Assembly: GCF_900104615.1 (NCBI RefSeq)
Contig: NZ_LT629939.1
Coordinates: 2,010,325-2,066,673, forward strand
Direction: 5' to 3'
From: Merdimmobilis hominis
GTDB lineage: Bacteria > Bacillota > Clostridia > Oscillospirales > Ruminococcaceae
DNA: 56,349 nucleotides
The notes below the pieces were generated by a model that saw nothing but the letters and a program-made list of their open reading frames with translations, did not search any database and was not told the origin of the DNA. Positions 1 through 9,313 of this stretch are shown here, piece after piece (position 1 is the stretch's first letter; each line of letters opens with the position of its first letter). The position numbers and the translations under genes were made by a program.

Positions 1-2
1 AT

Positions 3-1937
3 TTGGACAAATACAACGAGCGGTATGAGCAGATTGCCCCCACCAACCTGGTGGCCCAGAAGGATACCGGCGTCAAAAAACAGAAGATCAACCAGCGCTC
101 TGCCCAGCGGGGCAAGCCGGTGCTGAGCCGCAAACAGAAGGAGGAGGAGAAACTCCGCCGCCTGGAACTGGAGCGGCAGCGCCGCCAGAAACTGGAGATC
201 ACCATCCCCGATGAGATCACCGTCGGCGACCTGGCCCTGCGCCTGAAAGTCACCGCCGCTGAGATTGTCAAACGGCTGATGGGGGTAGGCGTCATGGCTT
301 CGGTCTCCCAGGTGATCGACTACGACACCGCCGCCCTGGTGGCCATGGAAATCGGCGCCAAGGTGGAAAAGGAAGTGGTGGTCACCATTGAGGACCGGTT
401 GTTTGTGGAAGAGGAAGACTCGGAAGAGAACCTCCAGCCCCGCTGCCCCATCGTGGTGGTCATGGGCCACGTCGACCACGGCAAGACCTCCCTTTTGGAT
501 GCCATCCGCAACACCAACGTCACCAGCGGCGAGGCCGGCGGCATCACCCAGCACATCGGCGCTTACCAGGTTCAGGTGAACGGCGAGCCCATCACCTTCT
601 TGGATACCCCCGGCCATGCGGCCTTTACCTCCATGCGGGCCCGCGGCGCCCAGGTCACCGACATCGCGGTGTTGGTGGTGGCCGCCGACGACGGCATCAT
701 GCCCCAGACGGTGGAGGCCATCAACCACGCCAAGGCGGCCGAGGTGCCGATCATTGTGGCCATCAACAAAATCGATAAACCCACCGCCAACCCTGACAAG
801 GTGAAACAGGAGCTGACCGAGTACGGCCTGGTGCCCGAGGAGTGGGGCGGCGATGTGATCTGCGTTCCCCTTTCTGCCAAGACCGGCGAAGGGGTCAACA
901 ACCTGCTGGAGAATATTCAGCTGGTGGCCGAAGTCCAGGAGCTGCGGGCCAACCCCGACCGCCTGGCCAAGGGCGCAGTCATCGAGGCCAAACTGGACAA
1001 AGGCCGCGGCCCTGTGGCCACCATCCTGGTCCAGAACGGCACCCTGCACACCGGCGACATCGTCATTGCGGGCACCTCCCTGGGCAAGGTCCGGGTGATG
1101 CTCAACGACAAGGGGCAGCGGGTCCAGTCCGCCGGACCCTCCACCCCTGTGGAGATCACCGGCTTGGCGGAAGTCCCCTCTGCCGGCGATATCTTCAATG
1201 CCGTTGAGGATGAGCGCCTGGCCAAGGAGCTGGTGGAGAAGCGCCGCACCGAGGCCAAGGAAGAGGTCTTCAAGGCCTACCAGAAGGTCACCCTCGACAA
1301 CCTGTTCAGCCAGATCTCCGAAGGGGAGATGAAGGAGCTGCCCATCATTGTCAAGGCCGACGTCCAAGGTTCGGTGGAGGCAGTGAAACAATCCCTGGAA
1401 AAACTCTCCAACGACGAGGTCCGGGTACGGGTCATCCACGGCGCGGTGGGCGCAGTCAGCGAGTCCGACGTGATGCTGGCCACCGCATCCGGCGCCATCA
1501 TCATCGGCTTCAACGTCCGGCCCGACCCTGTCGCCCGGGACAACGCCGAGCGGGATGGGGTGGAGATCCGCCTGTACCGCATCATCTACGACGCCATCGA
1601 GGATGTGCAGTCCGCCCTCAAGGGCATGCTGGCCCCCAAATACCGGGACGTGGACCTGGGCCGCGCCGAAGTGCGCCAGGTGTACAAGATCAGCAATGTG
1701 GGCACTGTGGCCGGCTGTTATGTGGTGGAGGGTAAAATCACCCGCTCCGCCAACATCCGGGTGGTGCGGGACGGCATCATCATCGCCGACGACAAGCTCT
1801 CCAGCCTCAAACGCTTCAAAGACGATGCCAAAGAGGTGGCAAGAGGCTTTGAGTGCGGCATGACCTTGGAGAAATACAGTGACATCAAGGAAGGCGACGT
1901 GTTCGAAGCATACATTGTGGAGGAATACCGCGACTAG
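3..1937 (+). CDS. infB: Translation initiation factor IF-2, 5'-partial
   Basis: GTPase that places initiator fMet-tRNA on the 30S subunit and promotes 50S joining. The frame is open to the window edge, so the true start and part of the variable N-terminal region are missing; 644 residues are visible. In order: a basic stretch (about 1-65), the IF2_N-like segment (about 66-125), then the G domain with G1 GHVDHGKT (from residue 155), [11 protein letters not shown]3 DTPGHAAF, G4 NKID and G5 SAKTGEG, followed by domains II, III and the C-terminal fMet-tRNA-binding domain ending near VEEYRD. It heads the usual infB-rbfA ribosome-maturation operon. The identification is secure; only the 5' end is unknown. 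Confidence 0.98.
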   Translation: MDKYNERYEQIAPTNLVAQKDTGVKKQKINQRSAQRGKPVLSRKQKEEEKLRRLELERQRRQKLEITIPDEITVGDLALRLKVTAAEIVKRLMGVGVMASVSQVIDYDTAALVAMEIGAKVEKEVVVTIEDRLFVEEEDSEENLQPRCPIVVVMGHVDHGKTSLLDAIRNTNVTSGEAGGITQHIGAYQVQVNGEPITFLDTPGHAAFTSMRARGAQVTDIAVLVVAADDGIMPQTVEAINHAKAAEVPIIVAINKIDKPTANPDKVKQELTEYGLVPEEWGGDVICVPLSAKTGEGVNNLLENIQLVAEVQELRANPDRLAKGAVIEAKLDKGRGPVATILVQNGTLHTGDIVIAGTSLGKVRVMLNDKGQRVQSAGPSTPVEITGLAEVPSAGDIFNAVEDERLAKELVEKRRTEAKEEVFKAYQKVTLDNLFSQISEGEMKELPIIVKADVQGSVEAVKQSLEKLSNDEVRVRVIHGAVGAVSESDVMLATASGAIIIGFNVRPDPVARDNAERDGVEIRLYRIIYDAIEDVQSALKGMLAPKYRDVDLGRAEVRQVYKISNVGTVAGCYVVEGKITRSANIRVVRDGIIIADDKLSSLKRFKDDAKEVARGFECGMTLEKYSDIKEGDVFEAYIVEEYRD

Positions 1938-2029
1938 CCCTTTGGAACAATACAACCGTGCTGTTGTCCCCTCTTCAGTAGGGAGGGCGGGGCGGCAGCT
2001 GAGCAAATAGGACAACCCGACTGCACCCG

Positions 2030-2055
2030 CTTCCCGCCGCCTGCGCGGTGGGAAG
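2030..2055 (+). other. Intercistronic hairpin between infB and rbfA
   Basis: An 11-bp stem with one G-U pair and a CTGC loop lies 16 nt ahead of the rbfA Shine-Dalgarno site. There is no T-run, so it looks more like an mRNA-processing or stability element than a terminator. The rest of the 148-nt gap holds no ORF. Confidence 0.4.
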
Positions 2056-2085
2056 TTGTGCTTTCTGGCAAAAGGAGGCAACAAC

Positions 2086-2436
2086 ATGGCTTCGTTTCGC
2101 GTTTCCCGCCTGTCGGAAGACATCCACCGGGAATTGACCGACATCATGCGCTCCCTGAAAGACCCCCGGATTACCGGCCTTTTAAGCATCGTAAAGATCG
2201 ACCTTTCCAGCGATCTATCCTACTGCAAGGTGTATATCTCCTCCATGGAAGGGATGGAGAACGCCAAAACCGCAGTAAAGGGCCTCAACAGTGCGGCCGG
2301 CTTTATCCGCCGGGAGATCAATAACCGGCTGGAGATGCGCCGCAGCCCGGCGTTCCAGTTCGTGGCGGATGATTCCATCGCCCACAGTGCGGACATCGCC
2401 CGGATTCTGGGCAGCTTGGCTGACGAGAAGAAATAA
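2086..2436 (+). CDS. rbfA: 30S ribosome-binding factor RbfA
   Basis: Small KH-like protein needed for maturation of the 16S 5' end and late 30S assembly. It has 116 residues, normal for the family, with the typical opening FRVSRLSEDIHRELTDIM and the central phrase LSSDLSYCKVYIS. The ATG at 2086 is chosen because AAAGGAGG lies 7 nt upstream; an in-frame TTG at 2056 would only add a non-conserved leader. It sits between infB and the nrnA phosphoesterase, the order common in Firmicutes. Confidence 0.95.
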   Translation: MASFRVSRLSEDIHRELTDIMRSLKDPRITGLLSIVKIDLSSDLSYCKVYISSMEGMENAKTAVKGLNSAAGFIRREINNRLEMRRSPAFQFVADDSIAHSADIARILGSLADEKK

Positions 2437-2446
2437 GGAGGCCGCT

Positions 2447-3388
2447 ATGCTGACCGACTACGCAAAGGCGGCGTCCCTTCTGGCCGCAAGCGAGGACGTT
2501 GCCATCCTCTGTCACCGCAGCCCCGATGGGGACACCCTGGGCTGTGGCTACGCCCTCTGCCTGGCCCTCCTGGGCCTAGGCAAACGGGCCAGGGTTCTGT
2601 GCAGCGACCCTCTTCCCCGCAGGTATCAATACTTGGCCCAGGGGGTTCCCTCCCTGGACTTTTCCCCGCAGTTTGTCGTTGCGGTGGATGTGGCGGACGC
2701 AGCCCTCTTGGGCGGCCTTTCCTCCTATGGCGACCGGGTGGACCTGTGCATCGACCATCACCCCTCCAACACCGGGTATGCCAAAAGCCTGCTGCTGGAA
2801 GGGGATTCGGCGGCGGCCTGTGAAATCCTCTTCCTGCTGCTGGGGGAGATGGGGGCGGCAATCACTCCGGCTATTGCGGGCTGTCTGTACACCGGCATGG
2901 CCACCGACACTGGCTGCTTCCGGTACAGCAACACCACCGCCCGCACCCATCGCATCGCGGCCCAGCTGATGGAGCTAGGGGCAGATGTGGGGGCTATCAA
3001 CAAGTGGCTGTTTGAGACAAAGACCAAGGCCAGCATGGAATTGAAGCGGCTGGCGGAGGGAACCCTGGAATACCACTTTGGCGGCCGCTGTGCTTTTATC
3101 ACCGTCACCCAGGAGATGCTGCAAAAGTCCGGCGCGTTGGAGGAGGACCTGGAAGGGGTTTCCTCCATTCCCCGCCGGGTGGAGGGGGTTGTGGCCGGCG
3201 CCGCATTCCGGGAACAGCCGGACGGCATCTGGCGGCTCTCCCTGCGGACCGGCGAACCCATCGATGCTAGCGAGGTCTGCCGGAGGATGGGGGGCGGCGG
3301 CCATTCCCGCGCTGCGGGATGCACCCTGCGCTGCCCTTTGGAACAAGCAAAACAAACTGTGCTGGAGGCCCTATCCCATGACCTGTAA
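2447..3388 (+). CDS. nrnA: DHH/DHHA1 phosphoesterase (NrnA-like oligoribonuclease / pAp phosphatase)
   Basis: Cytoplasmic Mn-dependent phosphoesterase expected to degrade nano-RNAs and/or pAp. The 313-residue product has the DHH motifs HRSPDGDTLG near residue 24, a DVADAA segment, the diagnostic CIDHHPSN, and the DHHA1 glycine motif GGGGHSRAAGC near the C-terminus. The ATG at 2447 follows AAGGAGG and lies 10 nt after the rbfA stop. It overlaps truB by 11 nt, implying coupled translation. NrnA fits the location between rbfA and truB; the substrate is inferred from the family. Confidence 0.9.
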   Translation: MLTDYAKAASLLAASEDVAILCHRSPDGDTLGCGYALCLALLGLGKRARVLCSDPLPRRYQYLAQGVPSLDFSPQFVVAVDVADAALLGGLSSYGDRVDLCIDHHPSNTGYAKSLLLEGDSAAACEILFLLLGEMGAAITPAIAGCLYTGMATDTGCFRYSNTTARTHRIAAQLMELGADVGAINKWLFETKTKASMELKRLAEGTLEYHFGGRCAFITVTQEMLQKSGALEEDLEGVSSIPRRVEGVVAGAAFREQPDGIWRLSLRTGEPIDASEVCRRMGGGGHSRAAGCTLRCPLEQAKQTVLEALSHDL

Positions 3389-4298
3389 TGACACCATGAA
3401 CCTGTGCGGTATCATCTGCATAGACAAGCCGGAAAACTACACCTCCTTTGATGTAGTGGCCCGGATGCGGGGCATCTGCCGCACTAAAAAAATTGGACAC
3501 GCCGGCACCCTTGACCCTATGGCCACTGGGGTTCTGCCCCTGTTTTTGGGGCGGGCCACCAAGGCCTGCGCCATCCTGCCGGATCAGAACAAGCGCTACC
3601 GGGCCTCCTTCCGGCTGGGGATCACCACCGACACCCAGGATATCACTGGAAAAGTGGTAAGGGCGCGGCCGGTGACCGCCTCTGCCCAAGAGGTTCGGCA
3701 GGCCCTCCAGGGCTTTGTGGGGGACATCCTCCAGCTGCCGCCCATGTACTCCGCTGTACAGGTGGGGGGACAGCGGCTCTACGACCTAGCCCGCCAGGGC
3801 ATCGAGGTGGAGCGGGAGCCCCGGGAGGTCTCCATCCTCTCCATCGACCTGTTGGAGGAGAGCCCGGAGACGGGGGAGTATGCCATCGACGTCCTCTGCG
3901 CCAAAGGGACCTACATCCGCACCCTCTGCCACGATTTGGGGGAGAAGCTGGGCTGCGGCGCCGCCCTGACCAAGCTGCGGCGCACCATGGCCGCCGGGTT
4001 CACCGAGGCGGACTGCATCACCTTGGAGCAGGCGGAAGAATTGCTGGCCGACCGGGAGCTAGCCAGCCGGGTGCTGCCGGTGGAGAAGGCGTTCGCCTCT
4101 TTATACCGGGTGGATTTGAGCGAAAAACAGGCGAAGATGTACCAAAACGGGGTGAAGCTGGACCCGAAAAAGACCCGTTGTTCCCATGTGGAGGGGGACA
4201 TCGCGGTCTACGGGCCAGGGGGCATCTTTTTGGGGGTCTCCGCCGTTAACCGGGAGACCGGCCTTTTGGAAACCAAGAGTTTATTTGCGCTGGCATAG
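3378..4298 (+). CDS. truB: tRNA pseudouridine-55 synthase TruB
   Basis: Converts U55 of the tRNA T-loop to pseudouridine. The 306-residue product has the family opening GIICIDKPENYTSFDVV, the catalytic-Asp motif GHAGTLDPMATGVLPL, the YRASFRLGITTDTQD strand and the later KGTYIRTLCHDLG motif, then a C-terminal TruB_C/PUA-like part. The ATG at 3378 has GGAGG 9 nt upstream; an ATG at 3396 (300 residues) is the alternative. It overlaps the 3' end of nrnA in another frame, so the operon is tightly coupled. Confidence 0.95.
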   Translation: MTCNDTMNLCGIICIDKPENYTSFDVVARMRGICRTKKIGHAGTLDPMATGVLPLFLGRATKACAILPDQNKRYRASFRLGITTDTQDITGKVVRARPVTASAQEVRQALQGFVGDILQLPPMYSAVQVGGQRLYDLARQGIEVEREPREVSILSIDLLEESPETGEYAIDVLCAKGTYIRTLCHDLGEKLGCGAALTKLRRTMAAGFTEADCITLEQAEELLADRELASRVLPVEKAFASLYRVDLSEKQAKMYQNGVKLDPKKTRCSHVEGDIAVYGPGGIFLGVSAVNRETGLLETKSLFALA

Positions 4299-4316
4299 TT
4301 AAGGGAGGGACAGCCT

Positions 4317-5240
4317 TTGATTACAACAGAATCTTTGGAGGAAAACCTCCCCGCCGGGCCGTCGGCCATCGCCTTGGGGCTGTTTGACGGGGTCCACCGA
4401 GGGCACCAGGCGGTGATTGGGGCAGCAGTTGCCCAAAGGGGGGCGGGTTTGATCCCCTGCGTTTTCACCTTCACCACCATGGGCGGTGCGCCAGAATCCA
4501 AACGGGATTTCAGCCTGCTGCAAACCGAGGCCCAGAAGGAAAAAACCCTGGAACGGTTGGGGGTGGAGTGGGTCATCACCCCGGATTTTTCCCGCTTCCG
4601 GGGGATGAGTCCTCAGGACTTTGTCACCCAGGTCCTGGTGGAGAAGATGAATGCCAAATTCATCGCCTGCGGGGAGGATTTCCACTTTGGGAAGGACGCC
4701 GCCGGTTCTGCCCGGGATCTCCAGGAGATCTGCGCCCCCTTGGGCGTAGAGGTTCAGCTGGTCCCCCCGGTGCTGGAGAAAGGGGAGCCCATCAGTTCCA
4801 CCCGCATCCGCCGGGCGCTGCGGGAAGGGGAGGTGGAGGCGGTGGACCGTCTGTTGGGCCGCCCCTTCGCCATAGAAGGGGAAGTGATCCACGGCCGGCA
4901 GCTGGGCCGCGCCATGGGCTGCCCCACCACCAACCAGCGGTTCCCCATAGGGATGACCATCCCAAAATTCGGGGTGTACGCCGTGGTGGTCACCCTGCCC
5001 GACGGCAGGCGATACACCGGTGCTGCCAATGTGGGGGTCAAGCCTACGGTGGGCAGCGAGGAAGTTCTCTGTGAGACGCTGCTCAACGGCTTTTCCGGCG
5101 ACTTGTACGGCCAGAATCTGACGGTGGAGTTCCACCGCTTCATCCGGGGGGAGCAGAAGTTCCCCTCTCTGGAAGAACTGTTTGACACCATCCGGGAAAA
5201 CGCCCGCCAGGCAGGGGAGATCTGCCGGGAGGCCCTGTAG
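4317..5240 (+). CDS. ribF: Bifunctional riboflavin kinase / FAD synthetase
   Basis: Makes FMN and then FAD from riboflavin and ATP. The 307-residue product has an N-terminal FAD synthetase nucleotidyltransferase domain with GLFDGVHRGHQ (HxGH-type motif, about residues 20-30) and SSTRIRRAL, then the C-terminal flavokinase barrel with GRAMGCPTTN and NVGVKPT. The start is TTG at 4317, preceded by AGGGAGGGA; no better ATG exists before the conserved LGLFDG. It is the last gene before the rpsO promoter. Confidence 0.93.
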   Translation: MITTESLEENLPAGPSAIALGLFDGVHRGHQAVIGAAVAQRGAGLIPCVFTFTTMGGAPESKRDFSLLQTEAQKEKTLERLGVEWVITPDFSRFRGMSPQDFVTQVLVEKMNAKFIACGEDFHFGKDAAGSARDLQEICAPLGVEVQLVPPVLEKGEPISSTRIRRALREGEVEAVDRLLGRPFAIEGEVIHGRQLGRAMGCPTTNQRFPIGMTIPKFGVYAVVVTLPDGRRYTGAANVGVKPTVGSEEVLCETLLNGFSGDLYGQNLTVEFHRFIRGEQKFPSLEELFDTIRENARQAGEICREAL

Positions 5241-5271
5241 CTGTTTTTTCCTGCGGGAGCGGGGAAAAGCC

Positions 5272-5300
5272 TTTACAACACATTCTCAATATGCTATAAT
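5272..5300 (+). promoter_or_regulatory. Strong sigma-A promoter for rpsO, with leader
   Basis: TTTACA, 17-nt spacer, TATAAT preceded by TGC (extended -10). The resulting leader of about 105 nt before rpsO is long enough for the ribosomal-protein S15 autoregulatory structures known in other bacteria, but I could not match a specific S15 motif. Confidence 0.85.
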
Positions 5301-5412
5301 CTTTTCTTGATATGACCATTTCTTGGCTTTGTGGAGAAAATGCCTCTTGATGAGGGGATCACCCGTCCCGTTGCTATGATTTGAGTCGTAAATTTAATTT
5401 GAGGTGATACCA

Positions 5413-5679
5413 ATGCTGCTGAAAGAAGACAAAACCGCAATTATCGAAGCTAACCGCACCAGCGAGAATGACACCGGTTCCCCTGAGGTCCAGATCGCTC
5501 TGCTCACCAAGAGAATCAACGACCTGACCGAGCATGTGAAGGTCCACAAAAAGGACCATCATTCCCGCCGCGGCCTGTTGAAGATGGTCGGCCACAGAAG
5601 AAACCTGCTCAACTACCTCCAGAAGAAGGACATTGAGCGGTACCGTGCCATCGTCGCTAAACTGGGCCTTCGTAAGTAA
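5413..5679 (+). CDS. rpsO: 30S ribosomal protein S15
   Basis: Primary 16S-binding protein of the central domain; also contacts 23S rRNA in an inter-subunit bridge. 88 residues, full family length, with the hallmark segments [34 protein letters not shown] and [12 protein letters not shown]. The ATG at 5413 follows the extended Shine-Dalgarno GAGGTGAT. It has its own promoter and is followed by a hairpin before pnp, the usual rpsO-pnp arrangement. Confidence 0.98.
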   Translation: MLLKEDKTAIIEANRTSENDTGSPEVQIALLTKRINDLTEHVKVHKKDHHSRRGLLKMVGHRRNLLNYLQKKDIERYRAIVAKLGLRK

Positions 5680-5691
5680 GTTTTTGCGCAA

Positions 5692-5719
5692 AAAGGCAGG
5701 TGTTTTGGCACCTGCCTTT
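5692..5719 (+). terminator. Hairpin after rpsO (weak terminator or processing site)
   Basis: Perfect 11-bp stem (AAAGGCAGGTG / CACCTGCCTTT) with a 6-nt loop, but no U-tract beyond the stem. It probably trims or attenuates rpsO-pnp transcripts rather than ending all of them. Confidence 0.6.
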
Positions 5720-5762
5720 CACTGCGTTTAGCAACTGGAATCCGCCGGAATCCATACGGGGG

Positions 5763-5820
5763 TTTTAGCAGTGAATCGAGGGCTTGAAAGCACAGTCAAG
5801 CGCTGGGTTAATTGCTAAAA
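5763..5820 (+). other. Structured pnp leader
   Basis: TTTTAGCA at 5763 pairs perfectly with TGCTAAAA at 5813, extendable by one G-U and one A-U pair, enclosing about 42 nt. In other bacteria the pnp leader is a double-stranded RNase III/PNPase autoregulation target; that role here is inference from position. Confidence 0.35.
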
Positions 5821-5866
5821 GCATCCCGGGTGGGGCCGGCCCAATCAACAAGGAGGAAACACCCGC

Positions 5867-7981
5867 ATGTTTGAAAACTACCACGTATTTGAAACTGAGT
5901 TCGCCGGCAAAAAGATCAGCTTTGAAACCGGCAAAATGTGCTGCCTGGCCGGCGGTTCCTGCTTGGTCCGCTACGGTGAGACCACGGTGCTGGTCAACGC
6001 CACTATGGCGGCCAAACCCCGGGACGGCATCGATTTCTTCCCCCTCTCGGTGGATTTTGAAGAGAAGCTGTACGCCGTGGGCAAGATCCCCGGCTCCTTC
6101 TTGAAACGGGAGGGCCGCCCCAGCGAGAAGGCCGTCCTCACCTCCCGGATGGTGGACCGCCCCATCCGCCCCTTCTTCCCCCACGACCTGCGCAACGATG
6201 TGTCGGTAGTGATGACCGTTTTGTCGGTCGACCCCGATTACTCCCCTGAGATCGCTGGCCTGATGGGCACCGCCTTCGCCCTGTCCATCTCCGACATCCC
6301 GTGGAACGGGCCGGTGGCCGGTGTCAGCGTGGGCCTGGTGGACGATAAGATCGTCCTCAACCCCAACGCTGAGGAGCGGGAGAAATCCACCCTCAACCTG
6401 ACCGTCGCCGGCACCGCGGAGAAGGTCTGCATGATCGAGTGCGGCGCCAATGAGGTCCCCGAGGACACCATGTTGGAGGCCATCATCACCGGCCACAAGG
6501 AAATCCAGAAGATGTGCGCTTTCCTGAAGGATGTGCAGTCTAAGATTGGCAAACCCAAGATCAACTTCGTCTCCCAGGAAGTGCCTGCCGAGATGTTCGA
6601 GGCCATTAAGGACTTCGCCATCGACAAGGTAAAGGCCGCCCTGGACACCGACGACAAAAACATCCGCGAGGAGCGCCTAGCTCCCGTTGTGGCGGAGATC
6701 CACGAGAAATTCGACGAGGTTTACCCTGAGGAGATCGCCAAGATCGACGAGTGCATCTACAAATTGCAGAAATTCGTCGTCCGCCGCTGGCTCCTGGACG
6801 AGGGCAAGCGGGTCGACGGCCGCGGCCTGGATGAGATCCGCCCCTTGGCGGCTGAAGTTGGACTGATCCCCCGCGTCCACGGCTCCGGCATGTTCACCCG
6901 CGGCCAGACCCAGGTGCTGACCATCACCACCCTGGGCCCCATCAGCGACAGCCAGCTGCTGGATGGCATTGACAACGAGGAAACCAAACGGTATATGCAC
7001 CAGTACAACTTCCCCTCCTACTCGGTGGGTGAGACCCGTCCTTCCAGAGGCCCTGGCCGCCGGGAAATTGGCCACGGCGCCCTGGCGGAGAAGGCTCTGG
7101 TGCCGGTGCTCCCCTCGGTGGAGGAGTTCCCCTACGCCCTGCGCGTGGTCTCTGAGGTTCTGTCCTCCAACGGCTCCACCTCCCAAGGTTCTATCTGCGG
7201 TTCCACCCTGTCTCTGATGGACGCTGGCGTTCCCCTGAAAGCCCCGGTGGCCGGTATCTCCTGCGGCTTGATCACCGAGGGCGACCGCTGGATGACCATG
7301 GTGGATATCCAGGGCCTGGAGGATTTCTTCGGCGACATGGACTTTAAAGTGGGCGGCACCCATAAAGGCATTACCGCCATCCAGGTGGATATCAAAAACG
7401 ACGGCCTGACCTATGACATCATCAAAGAGGCCTTTGAAAAGACCCGCGCCGCCCGGATCCACATCCTGGACGACATCATGCTCAAAGCCATCCCCGCCCC
7501 CAGAGCGGAGCTTTCCAAATACGCGCCCAAGATGCTGACCATCAAGATCCATCCCGATAAGATCCGTGAAGTTATCGGTTCCGGCGGCAAGGTCATCCAG
7601 AAGATCAGCGCGGAGTGCGGCGTCAAGATCGACATTGAGGACGACGGCAGCGTCTTTGTCTCCTCCGTTGATATTGAAGGGGCAAAACGGGCCATCCAGA
7701 TCATCAAGACCATCGCCATGGACCCTGAGGTGGGCGCCATCTACAAGGGCCGTGTCACCCGCCTGATGGCCTTTGGCGCCTTTGTGGAGATCGCCCCTGG
7801 CAAGGAGGGCTTGGTTCATATTTCCAAGCTGGATACCAAACGGGTGGAGAAGGTAGAGGATGTAGTCACCGTCGGTGACGAGATCCTGGTCAAGGTCACT
7901 GAGATCGATTCCCAGGGCCGGATCAACCTGTCCCGCAAGGATGCGCTGGCTGCCGTGGAGGCCAAACGGAAATCTGAATAA
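5867..7981 (+). CDS. pnp: Polyribonucleotide nucleotidyltransferase (PNPase)
   Basis: Phosphorolytic 3'-5' exoribonuclease of the RNA-decay machinery. 704 residues, standard length: RNase PH domain 1 (about 10-210), the alpha-helical linker (about 240-320), RNase PH domain 2 with FTRGQTQVLT and the GSTSQGSICGSTLSLMDAG motif, a KH domain (IREVIGSGGKVIQKI, about 565-580) and an S1 domain (YKGRVTRLMAFGAFVEI to the end). The ATG follows AAGGAGGAAAC. A strong terminator follows. Confidence 0.98.
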   Translation: MFENYHVFETEFAGKKISFETGKMCCLAGGSCLVRYGETTVLVNATMAAKPRDGIDFFPLSVDFEEKLYAVGKIPGSFLKREGRPSEKAVLTSRMVDRPIRPFFPHDLRNDVSVVMTVLSVDPDYSPEIAGLMGTAFALSISDIPWNGPVAGVSVGLVDDKIVLNPNAEEREKSTLNLTVAGTAEKVCMIECGANEVPEDTMLEAIITGHKEIQKMCAFLKDVQSKIGKPKINFVSQEVPAEMFEAIKDFAIDKVKAALDTDDKNIREERLAPVVAEIHEKFDEVYPEEIAKIDECIYKLQKFVVRRWLLDEGKRVDGRGLDEIRPLAAEVGLIPRVHGSGMFTRGQTQVLTITTLGPISDSQLLDGIDNEETKRYMHQYNFPSYSVGETRPSRGPGRREIGHGALAEKALVPVLPSVEEFPYALRVVSEVLSSNGSTSQGSICGSTLSLMDAGVPLKAPVAGISCGLITEGDRWMTMVDIQGLEDFFGDMDFKVGGTHKGITAIQVDIKNDGLTYDIIKEAFEKTRAARIHILDDIMLKAIPAPRAELSKYAPKMLTIKIHPDKIREVIGSGGKVIQKISAECGVKIDIEDDGSVFVSSVDIEGAKRAIQIIKTIAMDPEVGAIYKGRVTRLMAFGAFVEIAPGKEGLVHISKLDTKRVEKVEDVVTVGDEILVKVTEIDSQGRINLSRKDALAAVEAKRKSE

Positions 7982-7994
7982 TATCCCTGTTTTT

Positions 7995-8024
7995 AAGCGG
8001 AGGGCACTGCCCTCCGCTTTTTTG
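7995..8024 (+). terminator. Rho-independent terminator after pnp
   Basis: AAGCGGAGGGC / GCCCTCCGCTT perfect stem, 3-nt loop, followed by a T-rich tract. It ends the infB-pnp block. Confidence 0.92.
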
Positions 8025-8152
8025 TTTTGTTGAAAAGGGGGAAAACGGGTAGAGAAGAAGACTTAAGCTCGAGAACCTGGACGCGATTATGAAAGAAAAA
8101 CGGGGAAATACTGTAAAACGAGAAATATTTAACGATAAACATTAAAAATATA

Positions 8153-8181
8153 TTGAAAAACAGTATATTCCTTGTTATACT
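8153..8181 (+). promoter_or_regulatory. Promoter of the DUF2975/XRE pair
   Basis: TTGAAA, 17-nt spacer, TGT-TATACT (extended -10). The -35 lies between the arms of an AATATA-N11-TATATT inverted repeat, a candidate operator for the downstream XRE protein. Confidence 0.75.
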
Positions 8182-8211
8182 GAAGGCAGAAACTAGATGG
8201 GGGGGATTGGA

Positions 8212-8832
8212 ATGAACCTAAAAATTGAACGCTTTCGCAAATACAGCAAACTGGTGGGCCTGGTGATCAAAGCGGCCAGCATCCTGTTGTGGCTGTCGGT
8301 TCTAAGCGGGATGATCGGCCTTTTGTACTGCGCTGTCTCTTCGGAAGAGGATTTCGGGGTGTTCCCGGCCGGGGAGGGGACGGTCTACTACGGCTTAAAG
8401 AACAGCTCTACCCGATATGGGCCACTGCCCGCTCCCTTGCCGGATGAGTTCAGCGTCCGAGGGGAAACCCTTTCTGCCATTGTGGTTTCCACCAGCATTA
8501 ATGGGTTGGCCGCCTACTCCATCCATTGCTTAGTCAAAATTTTCCAGGATGCCGCAGGGGAAGAATATACCCCATTTTCCATCCCGACCGCCAAGCGGCT
8601 GAAACGGATGGGCATTTCCACCGCTCTTATTGCACCAGTGTTCAACATCACAAACAGCTATGCCCTGTCGATGATGTACGGCGTCCCCTTCCAGTTGGAA
8701 ATCACCCTTGGCGGTTCGCCCCGTGGTTATTTTTATCTGTTGCTGCCGTTGATGGGCCTGGCCCTCTATGGGGTGGGGCTGATCTTTGAATACGGGATAG
8801 AGTTACAGCTCCAGGCGGACGAGACGTTATAA
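8212..8832 (+). CDS. DUF2975-type four-helix membrane protein
   Basis: 206-residue integral membrane protein. Hydrophobic segments lie at about 20-42, 85-105, 138-160 and 175-197, with a short polar N-terminus (MNLKIERFRKYSKL). This topology, with a small XRE regulator immediately downstream, matches DUF2975 (YoaS/YozG-type pairs of Bacilli and Clostridia). The function of the family is unknown. The ATG at 8212 is chosen over one at 8197 because the GGGGGG-rich Shine-Dalgarno site lies between them. Confidence 0.7.
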   Translation: MNLKIERFRKYSKLVGLVIKAASILLWLSVLSGMIGLLYCAVSSEEDFGVFPAGEGTVYYGLKNSSTRYGPLPAPLPDEFSVRGETLSAIVVSTSINGLAAYSIHCLVKIFQDAAGEEYTPFSIPTAKRLKRMGISTALIAPVFNITNSYALSMMYGVPFQLEITLGGSPRGYFYLLLPLMGLALYGVGLIFEYGIELQLQADETL

Positions 8833-8845
8833 AGGGGGCGGGGCT

Positions 8846-9073
8846 ATGGCAATTATCCTGCGATTGGACCGTGTGATGGCCGACCGGAAAATTTCTCTCA
8901 ACCAGTTGGCAGAACAGGTGGGCATCAGCAACGTCAACCTCTCCAATATCAAGACGGGAAAAATCAGCGCCATCCGGTTTTCCACTCTGAACGCCATCTG
9001 CCGGGTGCTTGATTGCCAGCCGGGGGATATCCTGGAATATCAGCCCGACGACCCGGAAGAGATGGGCAAATAG
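8846..9073 (+). CDS. XRE-family regulator (YozG-like)
   Basis: 75-residue Cro/CI-type DNA-binding protein consisting of one helix-turn-helix domain: MADRKISLNQLAEQVGIS, then a recognition helix NVNLSNIKTGK and the family ending LDCQPGDILEY. Its start lies 13 nt after the membrane gene with a GGGGGCGGGG site. It probably represses its own promoter and may respond to the partner membrane protein; this is inferred from gene pairing. Confidence 0.88.
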   Translation: MAIILRLDRVMADRKISLNQLAEQVGISNVNLSNIKTGKISAIRFSTLNAICRVLDCQPGDILEYQPDDPEEMGK

Positions 9074-9232
9074 TCGGTCCCCTTTTCATGTTTTGTTGGG
9101 AAGGGGGAAAAGTGAAATTGGAAGCGGGCTTGTGCGGGCGACCTAGCGGGCGGCAGGATTTGAGCGAGGGTCACCTTGGGCAAAAACCCCTGAGAAAGGG
9201 AAAAAATCGGTGGAAACCACCCTTTTGACCCA

Positions 9233-9261
9233 TTGAGGGAACGCCGGGTTTCTGATACAAT
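9233..9261 (+). promoter_or_regulatory. Promoter of the CNNM/CBS gene
   Basis: TTGAGG, 17-nt spacer, TGA-TACAAT (extended -10). The 240-nt gap otherwise holds no gene. Confidence 0.7.
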
Positions 9262-9313
9262 TAGTAACTAACAAGCCTAAAAATACAGTAAATGAAATTG
9301 GAGTTGAGACAGT

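Noticed and set aside
6677-7819. A 380-codon ORF on the minus strand opposite pnp
   Set aside because: It is a mirror of the GC-rich codon pattern of pnp; low-complexity Gly/Asp/His composition, no ribosome site, no family resemblance.
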